NCBI GenBank assembly: GCA_025965395.1
Contig: JAOPXA010000125.1
Coordinates: 1-8,045 of the forward strand
Direction: 5' to 3'
Source of the DNA: Nocardioidaceae bacterium
GTDB taxonomy: Bacteria > Actinomycetota > Actinomycetes > Propionibacteriales > Nocardioidaceae
DNA: 8,045 bases
Part shown: piece by piece, positions 1 to 5,796 of the stretch
How the letters are laid out: each line of letters begins with the position of its first letter
How positions within the stretch are numbered: the stretch's first letter is position 1
Notes under the pieces: generated by a model
The model's input: only the letters and a program-made list of their open reading frames with translations
Database searches by the model: none
Told to the model about the DNA's origin: nothing
Program-made: the position numbers and the translations under genes

Positions 1-619
1 CCGAGTGGATCACGGTGTCAACGCCGTGCTTCAGCGGGTTGAGCAGGAACGGCGTCGCGACGGTGTTGTCGACAAGGAAAGGCACGCCGATCTCCTTGGC
101 GACCGCAGAGATCGCCTCGAGGTCGAGAATATCGCCCTTGGGGTTGCCGATCGTCTCGCCGAAGAACGCCTTGGTGTTGTCCTTCGCGGCGGCGCGCCAT
201 GCGTCGGGGTTGTTGTTGTCTTCGACGAACGTGACCTCGATGCCCAACTTCGGGAACGTGTGCCTGAGCAGGCTGTCGGTGCCCCCGTACAGGCTGGCCG
301 ACGCGACGATGTGGTCACCCACCTCGGCAACATTGGTCAGCGCACCGGTCGTCGCGGCCTGGCCGGAGGCGAACAGCACGGCACCGACTCCGCCTTCGAG
401 TGCGGCGAGGCGTTGCTCCACGACGTCTTGGGTCGGGTTCATGATGCGGGTGTAGATGTTGCCCGTCTCAGCGAGCGCGAACAGGTCGGCGGCATGCTGT
501 GTGTCGCGGAACTGGTACGAAGTGGTCTGGTAGATCGGCAGCGCACGCGCTCCGGTCGCCGGGTCGGGCACTTGACCCGCGTGGATCTGCTTTGTCTCGA
601 AAGACCAGTTCTCGCTCAT
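1..619 (-). CDS. metY: O-acetylhomoserine sulfhydrylase / aminocarboxypropyltransferase (MetY type), 3' part missing
   Basis: This is a PLP enzyme of the Cys/Met metabolism family that makes homocysteine from O-acetylhomoserine and sulfide, in the cytoplasm. I translated 206 codons from the ATG at 617-619; the frame stays open to the window edge, so about half of a usual ~430-residue protein is present. Visible motifs are YTRIMNPT (56-63, phosphate contacts across the dimer), SGQAA (85-89, phosphate cup), YGGT (111-114, ring stacking) and VDNT with Asp184 (pyridine nitrogen). The PLP lysine, expected a few residues after the last visible residues VIHS (203-206), lies outside. A GGAGA ribosome binding site (624-628) supports the start. 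The N-terminal WSFETKQIHAG and the DNNNPD segment favour MetY over cystathionine gamma-synthase; the exact acyl donor cannot be proved. It lies downstream of pfk on the same strand, 111 nt away. Confidence 0.93.
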   Translation of the reverse strand, partial: MSENWSFETKQIHAGQVPDPATGARALPIYQTTSYQFRDTQHAADLFALAETGNIYTRIMNPTQDVVEQRLAALEGGVGAVLFASGQAATTGALTNVAEVGDHIVASASLYGGTDSLLRHTFPKLGIEVTFVEDNNNPDAWRAAAKDNTKAFFGETIGNPKGDILDLEAISAVAKEIGVPFLVDNTVATPFLLNPLKHGVDTVIHS

Positions 620-622
620 GAC

Positions 623-660
623 GTCTCCATTCGGCATTCAAAAACCTTTGAATCCGAGAC
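623..660 (-). promoter_or_regulatory. metY leader: ATTCAAA/TTTGAAT palindrome and possible SD-hiding hairpin
   Basis: On the plus strand ATTCAAA (636-642) and TTTGAAT (647-653) form a perfect 7-bp inverted repeat around AACC. An outer pair, GTCTC (623-627) and GAGAC (656-660), flanks it. In the metY transcript the downstream outer arm overlaps the GGAGA ribosome binding site. The 5' arm GUCUC-GG-AUUC can also pair with GAAU-G-GAGAC, which excludes the inner hairpin. It could be a protein operator or an RNA structure controlling translation. It matches no riboswitch I know. The pairing is seen; the function is inferred. Confidence 0.35.
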
Positions 661-668
661 TGTCACGG

Positions 669-708
669 AAAAATTGGGCCACAAGGCCGTCTCGCCCGTT
701 GGGACGGC
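669..708 (-). terminator. possible weak terminator after pfk
   Basis: Reading from the pfk stop, a 6-bp stem GCCGTC/GACGGC (703-708 with 686-691, 11-nt loop) is followed by a short GGCC-TTGT-GGCC stem (688-685 with 680-677) and five T (673-669). The stems are short and the T run lies some distance from the first stem, so this is only a candidate. If it works, metY would rely on its own promoter in the remaining ~50 nt. Confidence 0.3.
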
Positions 709-730
709 TGTCCAACAACGCGCAGGGAGG

Positions 731-2050
731 TTAGGCCATGACGTGCGGTTGATTGGTCGACTCGAGCACGCTGAGCCAGAGATCGCCGTCAGGGGAGACG
801 CTGTGATTGGCCTGCGTCACGAACGGTATGGGTACGTGAACGAACCGGTGTCGGCGACGGCCCACGACGAGGTCAGTGCGACCCGCCATCCCCGCGTGCA
901 CTGCAGTCTGTGCGAGGCGCGAGCAGTAGACCGAATCGGACGGGTCGGCAGGGACAGACCTGATCGCATACCCGGGACTGAAATAGCGCATGGTGAGCAA
1001 GAGATCGCGCTTCGCGAACTCGTTGACGATCTCGTCGCGCAAGTAGCGCCCAGCATCACTGAGCACGATGTTGCCGGATGCGTCGTATGTGTCGCCAGCG
1101 GGTAGGAGCGCCTGTCCGGCGCCCTCGGCGAGCACGACGACGGCGCTGCCGCGTTCCTTGACGCGGTCGGCGATGGAGTTGAACAGTCCGTGCTCGCCGT
1201 GCAGGCTGAAGTCGACCTCGGGGATGAGGACGAAATCGGCATCGTTGCTGGCGAGTGCGGAGTAGCAGGCAATGAAGCCAGCGTGACGCCCCATGACCTT
1301 GACGATCGCGACCCCACCGACCGCCGCCTCCACCTCGACACGCGCGGCCTTGATCGACTCAGCCGCCTTGCCGAACGCGGTCGAGAAGCCAAAACTCTGA
1401 CCGACAAACGGAATGTCGTTGTCGATTGTCTTGGGTATGCCGACGACGGCGATCTCGGCGCCGCGCTGAGTGACTTCGCGGACGATGTTGTGCGCGCCGC
1501 GCATCGAGCCGTCGCCGCCGATCACGAACAGGATGTCGATGGAGAGGTCCTGGAGGCGATCGACAATGGCAACAGGGTTTTGGGCGCCACGGGATGAGCC
1601 CAGGACCGTGCCGCCGCGCTCGTTGATCTTGTCGACCGATGCCGGAGTGAGGGCAATCGTGGGGTGTCCCAGCTCGGGGATCAGGCCGGCGTATCCGTAC
1701 TGAAATCCAGTGACGTCGGTGACGCCGTAGTGCGTGCACAGCTCCAGCACGAGCGCGCGGATCACGTCGTTGAGGCCGGGGCAGAGGCCGCCACACGTCA
1801 CGATCCCGACCTTGGTCTTGCTCGGCTCGAAGAAGATCTTCTGCTTCGGCCCACCGGTCTCGAATGACGGAAGCTCTTCGAGTGGAAGGCCCCTTTCGCG
1901 GATCAGCTCGACCGTGTCGTCGAACAGGATTCGGTCGTCCTCGCCGACGTAATACTCGTTGGTACTGCGCCCGCCGACGTAGTGCGCCAGGGGTGAGTCG
2001 AAGCGTGATTCGCCCAGTCGGGAGACCTGAAGATCGGAAAGTTGCATCAC
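731..2050 (-). CDS. 6-phosphofructokinase, long plant/trypanosome-like type
   Basis: This glycolytic kinase phosphorylates fructose 6-phosphate to fructose 1,6-bisphosphate. The 439-residue protein has a ~78-residue N-terminal extension before the nucleotide fold (KVGIVTCGGLCPGLN, 80-94). It then shows GSSRG (151-155), GGDGS (178-182), the catalytic loop PKTIDND (206-212), MGRHAGF (253-259), the PE of LIPEVDF, AEGAGQ (308-313) and YFSPGYAIRS (356-365). Gly in GGDGS normally indicates ATP as donor, whereas PPi enzymes have Asp there. The Lys in PKTIDND is shared with PPi enzymes but also with the ATP-using plant and trypanosome group, which this protein resembles in length and motifs. I infer an ATP donor. 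The start is GTG at 2050 or ATG at 2047. No Shine-Dalgarno is seen, and TAGAAT 7 nt upstream of the GTG suggests a leaderless message. The stop is TAA at 731-733. Confidence 0.93.
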   Translation of the reverse strand: MMQLSDLQVSRLGESRFDSPLAHYVGGRSTNEYYVGEDDRILFDDTVELIRERGLPLEELPSFETGGPKQKIFFEPSKTKVGIVTCGGLCPGLNDVIRALVLELCTHYGVTDVTGFQYGYAGLIPELGHPTIALTPASVDKINERGGTVLGSSRGAQNPVAIVDRLQDLSIDILFVIGGDGSMRGAHNIVREVTQRGAEIAVVGIPKTIDNDIPFVGQSFGFSTAFGKAAESIKAARVEVEAAVGGVAIVKVMGRHAGFIACYSALASNDADFVLIPEVDFSLHGEHGLFNSIADRVKERGSAVVVLAEGAGQALLPAGDTYDASGNIVLSDAGRYLRDEIVNEFAKRDLLLTMRYFSPGYAIRSVPADPSDSVYCSRLAQTAVHAGMAGRTDLVVGRRRHRFVHVPIPFVTQANHSVSPDGDLWLSVLESTNQPHVMA

Positions 2051-2057
2051 ACGCGAA

Positions 2058-2063
2058 ATTCTA
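2058..2063 (-). promoter_or_regulatory. candidate -10 box for leaderless pfk
   Basis: TAGAAT read on the minus strand matches the TANNNT -10 consensus and ends 7 nt before the GTG at 2050, so transcription would begin at or next to the start codon. No convincing -35 box is seen. Confidence 0.45.
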
Positions 2064-2078
2064 TCGGACCGGGGACCT

Positions 2079-2100
2079 CACTAAAGTGCTCGACTTAGTG
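2079..2100. promoter_or_regulatory. inverted repeat CACTAA-N10-TTAGTG in divergent pfk/SIMPL region
   Basis: Perfect 6-bp arms at 2079-2084 and 2095-2100 lie in the 62-bp gap between the divergent pfk and SIMPL genes. AGTGC also occurs twice, 12 bp apart (2086 and 2098). The repeat sits where the -35 region of pfk would be and 13-34 bp before the SIMPL start, so it could be a shared operator. Six-base arms can arise by chance. Confidence 0.25.
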
Positions 2101-2112
2101 CACCATTGCTTT

Positions 2113-2766
2113 ATGACTCTGCAAATCACCGTGCGCGGATCCGCCACGAAGAGTTTTGCGCCGGAACGGGCCGTCGTCTCGATCTCCGCGGCATTCGAGG
2201 GCCGCTCCAAGGATCAGGTGTTCGCAGAAGCCGTCGCCGCGCAGGAATTCTTGAGCGCTCAGCTCGCCAATTTCTCGGAGCGGGGCTCCGTCACCAGTTG
2301 GTCTGCAGATCAGGTCTACGTCCATAGCGAGCACCCGTCCGTCGACGCGGGCCGCCGGGCTGCCGACGTGCACTTGGCAACGACGACCGTCAGCGCCGAT
2401 TTCGTCGACTTCGAACTTCTCAACTTGTGGCTTGACGCATGGGGCGGCAAGGACGGCGTTGAGATCGGCGGCATCGGCTGGGACGTCAGCGCCGCCAACC
2501 GTCGGTCGTACGAGAGCGAAGTGCGCGGGCTTGCTGTCGATGACGCGGTCGCGAAGGCTCAGGCATACGCCGATGCCGTCGGACGCGGCAAGGTCAGCGC
2601 CACGCAGTTCGCCGATCCTGGCATGCTCGTGTCGCTGCCAAGCCCGGGCTTTGGCGGACCGATGATGGCGATGGCCAGCCGCAAGGACATGGCGCCTACG
2701 CTCGACCTTCGACCCGCCAACATCGACATCTACATCGAGGTCGACGCGATCTTCGTCGCTGACTAG
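2113..2766 (+). CDS. SIMPL domain (DUF541) protein
   Basis: This 217-residue protein belongs to the SIMPL/DUF541 family (relatives include E. coli YggE), whose molecular role is poorly known. Family features are the first strand ITVRGSATKSFAPERAVVSI (5-24), the helix with Ala-rich AVAKAQAYADAVG (145-157) followed by GKVSATQFADPG (159-170), and the closing PANIDIYIEVDAIFV (201-215). There is no signal peptide or membrane segment, so unlike exported YggE-type members it is probably cytoplasmic. The start chosen is ATG at 2113. The frame stays open upstream to 1864, but that part overlaps pfk antisense and has no family similarity. There is no clear Shine-Dalgarno, so a leaderless message is possible. 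It is divergent from pfk and its TAG overlaps the stop of the convergent phosphodiesterase gene. Confidence 0.85.
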   Translation: MTLQITVRGSATKSFAPERAVVSISAAFEGRSKDQVFAEAVAAQEFLSAQLANFSERGSVTSWSADQVYVHSEHPSVDAGRRAADVHLATTTVSADFVDFELLNLWLDAWGGKDGVEIGGIGWDVSAANRRSYESEVRGLAVDDAVAKAQAYADAVGRGKVSATQFADPGMLVSLPSPGFGGPMMAMASRKDMAPTLDLRPANIDIYIEVDAIFVAD

Positions 2767-3785
2767 CGGGGCGTGGCGTTGGCGTTCGCCGAACGCAGCC
2801 ATTCGTCGCGCGCGCGCCGAGCGGTGTCGGGGAAGTCGGTGAAGATGGCGTCGACACCTGCATCGAGGTAGGCGATGTACTCCTGTGCAGCGTTGCCGAG
2901 GTCTCGGTCGTGGGCACTGCTGTGCAGCTGTGCGGGCAGGAACCGGTTCTCGGTGCGCAGGGTCCAGACGATGACGGTCAGCGCCTGAGCGTGCGCGGCG
3001 GCGACCAGTCCGGTCTCGCTGTCGAGGCGGCCCTCGGCATCGAGCCCCACTACCAGGTGCTTGTGGGGGGCGATCCCGCTGGCATACGTCGCGATGTTCT
3101 GGAGCCCGTCGCGCGTGAGCAGGTGGAGCGAGGCGCGATCAATCAGCTGGATGAGGTGGAACGAGACGCGATCGCGCAATGCGCGCAGCCAGCTTTGGTC
3201 CTCGGCTTCGATCATGATCGCGGTGGAGGAGAATGCTGCCGGGTTGCGCGCGATGGTGTCGCTGAGGAGCTGGTCGAGCCCAAGTCCGAGGCGGCGGAAG
3301 TAGGCCGGACTCTTGAACTCGATGCAGATTCCCGTATGCGTGCCGTTGCGCGCGTTGGCACGCTCGACCAGACGTACGAGCTCATCGAGCGACATGAGGG
3401 CGTGGGTGTCGTCTCGCTCCGCGCTGGACGGTCGTATGTCGGGGAAGCGCTCGCGCCCTCGCAGCGTGCGCAGCTCGGCCATCGTGAAGTCTTCGGTGAA
3501 CCAACCGGTCTGCTCGACGCCCTCGACCCACTTCGTGGTCATCCGACGGGCGAACTCGGGATGGGAAGCGACGTCGGTCGTGGCGGAAAGCTCGTTCTCG
3601 TGGCGGCACACCAACATGCCGTCAGCGGTGGCGACGACGTCGGGCTCGAGGATGTCGGCGCCTAGCTCGATGGCGAGCTCATAGGCCGCGGCAGTGTGCT
3701 CGGGCCGGTATCCGGAGGCTCCACGGTGAGCGATGATGAGGGGACCCGCGCGGCCGATGTCGGGCACGGGGTGACGTGAGGTCAT
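2763..3785 (-). CDS. glycerophosphodiester phosphodiesterase, GlpQ-like, no signal peptide
   Basis: The enzyme hydrolyses glycerophosphodiesters to glycerol 3-phosphate and an alcohol, using a metal in a TIM barrel. Counting from the ATG at 3785 (340 residues), HRG is at 20-22, PEHT at 28-31, the metal ligands Glu47 and Asp49 in LEPDV, His62 in CRHENEL, Glu156 in CIEFKSP, VWTLRTENRF around 274-283 and FTDFPDT at 315-321. The length and the insert with RFPDIRP and LDELVRLVERAN resemble the longer GlpQ type. GlpQ in E. coli is periplasmic, but this protein starts with a short polar stretch and no signal peptide, so it probably acts in the cytoplasm unless the start is wrong. A GTG at 3800 would add five residues. 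I prefer the ATG because GACAAT (3792-3797) lies 6 nt upstream, which fits a leaderless message. Confidence 0.92.
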   Translation of the reverse strand: MTSRHPVPDIGRAGPLIIAHRGASGYRPEHTAAAYELAIELGADILEPDVVATADGMLVCRHENELSATTDVASHPEFARRMTTKWVEGVEQTGWFTEDFTMAELRTLRGRERFPDIRPSSAERDDTHALMSLDELVRLVERANARNGTHTGICIEFKSPAYFRRLGLGLDQLLSDTIARNPAAFSSTAIMIEAEDQSWLRALRDRVSFHLIQLIDRASLHLLTRDGLQNIATYASGIAPHKHLVVGLDAEGRLDSETGLVAAAHAQALTVIVWTLRTENRFLPAQLHSSAHDRDLGNAAQEYIAYLDAGVDAIFTDFPDTARRARDEWLRSANANATPR

Positions 3786-3791
3786 GGCACT

Positions 3792-3797
3792 ATTGTC
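3792..3797 (-). promoter_or_regulatory. candidate -10 box for leaderless phosphodiesterase gene
   Basis: GACAAT on the minus strand matches TATAAT at four positions and is separated by 6 nt from the ATG at 3785, so the A of the start codon would be about +1. No Shine-Dalgarno is present. The -35 region is unclear. Confidence 0.35.
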
Positions 3798-3869
3798 CAC
3801 CCCGAACTACCCGCCAAGGGGCGTCCGAGGCATCTGGTCGGTGAACATTAGGGAGTTCTTAACCGCGCC

Positions 3870-4379
3870 TCAGGGTTGGATGATGAGGCATGAACTGGTT
3901 GCTTTGGCGAGCAGCTTCCCATCGCCGTCATGGAGGTCGGCCTCGGCGTACGCCACGCGCGAACCCGACTTGACGACCCAGCCGTGGGCGACGATCGGGG
4001 CCCCCGCGTGGACGGCTCGAAAGTAGTTGACCCGTAGATCGATCGACGTGTAGCCCACTCCAGCCGGCAGCGTCGTATGGACGGCGCAGCCGGCCGCGGA
4101 GTCAAGGATCGTAGCGATGAATCCGCCGTGGACGGTGCCGATGGGGTTGTAGTGCGAGGCGTCCGGCACGGCGGTCATCACGACATCTCCCACGGCGAGA
4201 CTCGAGAAGCCGAGCCCGATGTGCGCACCGATGGGCGGTGGTGGAATGCGCCCTTCGGCCATCTCGGTGAGGTAGTCCAGGCCCGACATGCTGAGGGCAA
4301 GCTTGAAGCTCGGCGTCGGGTCGTGCCAGGTGAGGGTCTTGGTGAACTGTTCGGCGTCGAACGTCGGTTCCTCGGACAT
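3870..4379 (-). CDS. PaaI-family hotdog acyl-CoA thioesterase
   Basis: This 169-residue protein has one hotdog domain and likely hydrolyses acyl- or aryl-CoA thioesters in the cytoplasm. The core motif is HYNPIGTVHGGFIATILDSAAG (76-97), with HGG at 84-86 and Asp93 as the probable catalytic acid, followed by the typical TSIDLRVNYFRAV strand (111-123). The N-terminal ~45 residues (to GRIPPPPIG) resemble the helical lead-in seen in many actinobacterial members. The substrate cannot be told from sequence. It is divergent from the HxlR regulator, 48 bp apart, and the intervening palindrome suggests that the regulator controls it. TACTAC (4389-4394) could be its -10 box, giving a very short or absent leader. 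The stop is TGA at 3870-3872. Confidence 0.9.
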   Translation of the reverse strand: MSEEPTFDAEQFTKTLTWHDPTPSFKLALSMSGLDYLTEMAEGRIPPPPIGAHIGLGFSSLAVGDVVMTAVPDASHYNPIGTVHGGFIATILDSAAGCAVHTTLPAGVGYTSIDLRVNYFRAVHAGAPIVAHGWVVKSGSRVAYAEADLHDGDGKLLAKATSSCLIIQP

Positions 4380-4395
4380 GGCGCCACGGTAGTAC

Positions 4396-4420
4396 CCTGA
4401 GTTTGGTTTTACAACTCAGG
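4396..4420. promoter_or_regulatory. inverted repeat, probable HxlR operator
   Basis: CCTGAGTT (4396-4403) and AACTCAGG (4413-4420) are perfect 8-bp inverted arms around TGGTTTTAC. The site lies in the 48-bp gap between the thioesterase and the HxlR regulator. It falls between the candidate -10 (TACTAC) and the -35 region of the thioesterase, and it overlaps the ribosome binding site of the regulator. HxlR proteins are dimers that commonly bind such palindromes next to their own gene, so autoregulation plus control of the thioesterase is a reasonable inference. Confidence 0.6.
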
Positions 4421-4423
4421 AGA
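4418..4423 (+). promoter_or_regulatory. ribosome binding site of HxlR gene
   Basis: AGGAGA sits 4 nt before the ATG at 4428 and fixes that start. Its first three bases belong to the right arm of the palindrome, so repressor binding or RNA folding could affect both transcription and translation. Confidence 0.7.
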
Positions 4424-4427
4424 TGCC

Positions 4428-4910
4428 ATGACATGGGAACGCTATGACTCGCGGGTCTGCTCGGTCGCGCGAACCATGGAGGTCTTGGGGGAGCGTTGGA
4501 CGATGCTCATCGTGCGCGATCTCTTCAACGGCGTGCGGCGGTTCGATGCGCTTCACCGTCACATAGGCGTGGCGCGCGACGTGCTGACACGGCGCCTCGA
4601 GGCGTTGATGGACGCGGGACTCGTCGAGCGGACGTCCTACCGAGAGGAAGGCGCACGGGAGCGGTATGAGTATCGGCTCACCTCCGCGGGGCGCGATCTG
4701 CGGCCGATCCTCGTCGCGATCATGGATTGGGGTGACGCGCACCTTGCGGGCGCCGATGGCCCCCCGCTCGAACTGACCCATGACGCCTGTGGAGCGGGCG
4801 TGCATACGCATCTTGTCTGCGATGAGGGCCACGCGATCGGGACGACGACCAGGCTTCACGCCGCCACCAAGCCGGGGGCTCGACTTCTGGTAGCGTCACA
4901 CAAAGATTGA
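4428..4910 (+). CDS. HxlR-family winged-helix transcriptional regulator
   Basis: The 160-residue protein is a DNA-binding regulator. The HxlR domain spans about 8-105: CSVARTMEVLGERWTMLIVRDL (11-32), the recognition region FDALHRHIGVARDVLTRRLEAL (39-60), and the wing with ERTSYREEGARERYEYRLT (67-85). Cys11 is at the conserved N-terminal position that acts as a redox or electrophile sensor in YodB/HypR-type members; whether it does so here is unknown. A C-terminal tail (about 112-160) has His118, Cys121, Cys131 and His135 in an H-x2-C-x9-C-x3-H arrangement, which could bind a metal. It is the first gene of a probable operon with the SDR gene 19 nt downstream. An inverted repeat just upstream suggests self-control and control of the divergent thioesterase. 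Confidence 0.92.
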   Translation: MTWERYDSRVCSVARTMEVLGERWTMLIVRDLFNGVRRFDALHRHIGVARDVLTRRLEALMDAGLVERTSYREEGARERYEYRLTSAGRDLRPILVAIMDWGDAHLAGADGPPLELTHDACGAGVHTHLVCDEGHAIGTTTRLHAATKPGARLLVASHKD

Positions 4911-4929
4911 ACTACGTGAGGGAGATCAC

Positions 4930-5736
4930 ATGCTGGCCGAACCGACAGATTTCACGGGCGGCGTTGCCGTCATCACTGGGGCAGGCTCGGGCATCGGCGC
5001 AGGTCTCGTCACCTACGCCGCAAGCCTCGGCATGCGCATCGCCCTTGCGGACATCTCCAGCGAGGCCATCGAGAAGCGCGCTGCAGAGCTTGCCGCCGAA
5101 GGTGTCGAGACGCTGACGATGCAGGTCGATGTCAGCAAGCCCGACCAGGTCGAGGCGCTCGCGGAGCGCGTCTTCGACACCTGGGGCGAGGTCTCCTTGC
5201 TCGTCAACAACGCGGGTGTCGAGCTGCACGGCAACACGTGGGAGCTTCCCGTTGACAAGTGGCAGCGCATCATCAACGTCAACCTCAACGGCGTCTTCTA
5301 CGGCATGCGGTTCTTCATTCCGCGCATGCTCAAGCAGGAAGCCCGTGGCCACGTGGTCAACGTGTCATCGGTCGCAGCGTTGCGGATCAACGCGGGCACT
5401 GCGTCCTATGCGGCGACCAAGCACGGCAACCTTGCTCTTACCGAGTGTGCGGCCGCCGAGATGAAGGCAGTCAGCGACAACGTGGTCTTCTCGGCGGTCC
5501 TCCCCGGTGCTGTGCGGACCAGGATCTTCGAGGACGCCATGACGGCCGACGACGACGGGTTTGCGGCCAAGAGCAAGGCGGACATGACCGAGGCGCTCGC
5601 CACGCTTGGCATTGACCCGGTCGAAGCTGCGGAGATCATCTTCACCGGCGCTGCTCGCGGGGATCTGCGCATTCATACCGACCCCGCGATGTCGCGCGAG
5701 CTGATCGCTGAGCGCTCGGCCTCGCTCGCGTTCTGA
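4930..5736 (+). CDS. SDR-family NAD(P)-dependent oxidoreductase
   Basis: This classical short-chain dehydrogenase of 268 residues has a Rossmann fold and is cytoplasmic. The cofactor motif TGAGSGIG is at 16-23, NNAG at 93-96, and the catalytic tetrad is probably Asn118 (NVNLNG), Ser147, Tyr160 and Lys164 (YAATK). The PGAVRT loop is at 192-197. Asp41 at the end of the second strand (LADIS) suggests NAD rather than NADP. The alcohol or ketone substrate is not readable. A strong purine-rich ribosome binding site (GGGAG, 4920-4924) precedes the ATG. The 19-nt gap to the HxlR stop suggests co-transcription. With a hydratase downstream and a thioesterase nearby, a hydroxyacyl-CoA or similar substrate is plausible but unproven. 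Confidence 0.93.
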   Translation: MLAEPTDFTGGVAVITGAGSGIGAGLVTYAASLGMRIALADISSEAIEKRAAELAAEGVETLTMQVDVSKPDQVEALAERVFDTWGEVSLLVNNAGVELHGNTWELPVDKWQRIINVNLNGVFYGMRFFIPRMLKQEARGHVVNVSSVAALRINAGTASYAATKHGNLALTECAAAEMKAVSDNVVFSAVLPGAVRTRIFEDAMTADDDGFAAKSKADMTEALATLGIDPVEAAEIIFTGAARGDLRIHTDPAMSRELIAERSASLAF

Positions 5737-5767
5737 CGTTCGTTCGCCAGTCTCCAACGCCCCCGAC

Positions 5768-5790
5768 TAGTCTCACCGGAGACGGAAGGA
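5768..5790 (+). promoter_or_regulatory. hydratase leader: RBS, small stem-loop and possible -10
   Basis: GTCTC (5770-5774) and GAGAC (5779-5783) form a 5-bp stem with an ACCG loop, directly followed by the ribosome binding site GGAAGGA (5784-5790) six nt before the ATG. TAGTCT (5768-5773) fits a -10 box, so an internal promoter is possible, though no -35 stands out. Confidence 0.35.
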
Positions 5791-5796
5791 TCTTGT

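Noticed and set aside
620..730. SAM or cobalamin riboswitch upstream of metY
   Set aside because: The 111-nt gap is too short and shows none of the conserved core elements I would expect; only simple repeats are present.
5..1105. Long plus-strand open frame of 366 codons
   Set aside because: It is antisense to metY and pfk, both of which show strong family motifs; its product is Arg/Val/Asp-rich with no domain, as expected of a shadow frame in G+C-rich DNA.
1864..2112. Upstream extension of the SIMPL frame
   Set aside because: It would overlap pfk antisense and its Arg-rich translation has no family similarity; the family homology begins at the ATG at 2113.
2910..3665. 251-codon plus-strand frame
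   Set aside because: It lies wholly antisense to the phosphodiesterase gene, which has all its catalytic motifs.
3801..3869. Extra small gene or terminator between thioesterase and phosphodiesterase
   Set aside because: Only a 4-bp CGCC/GGCG stem is visible, without a T run, and no start with a ribosome binding site.
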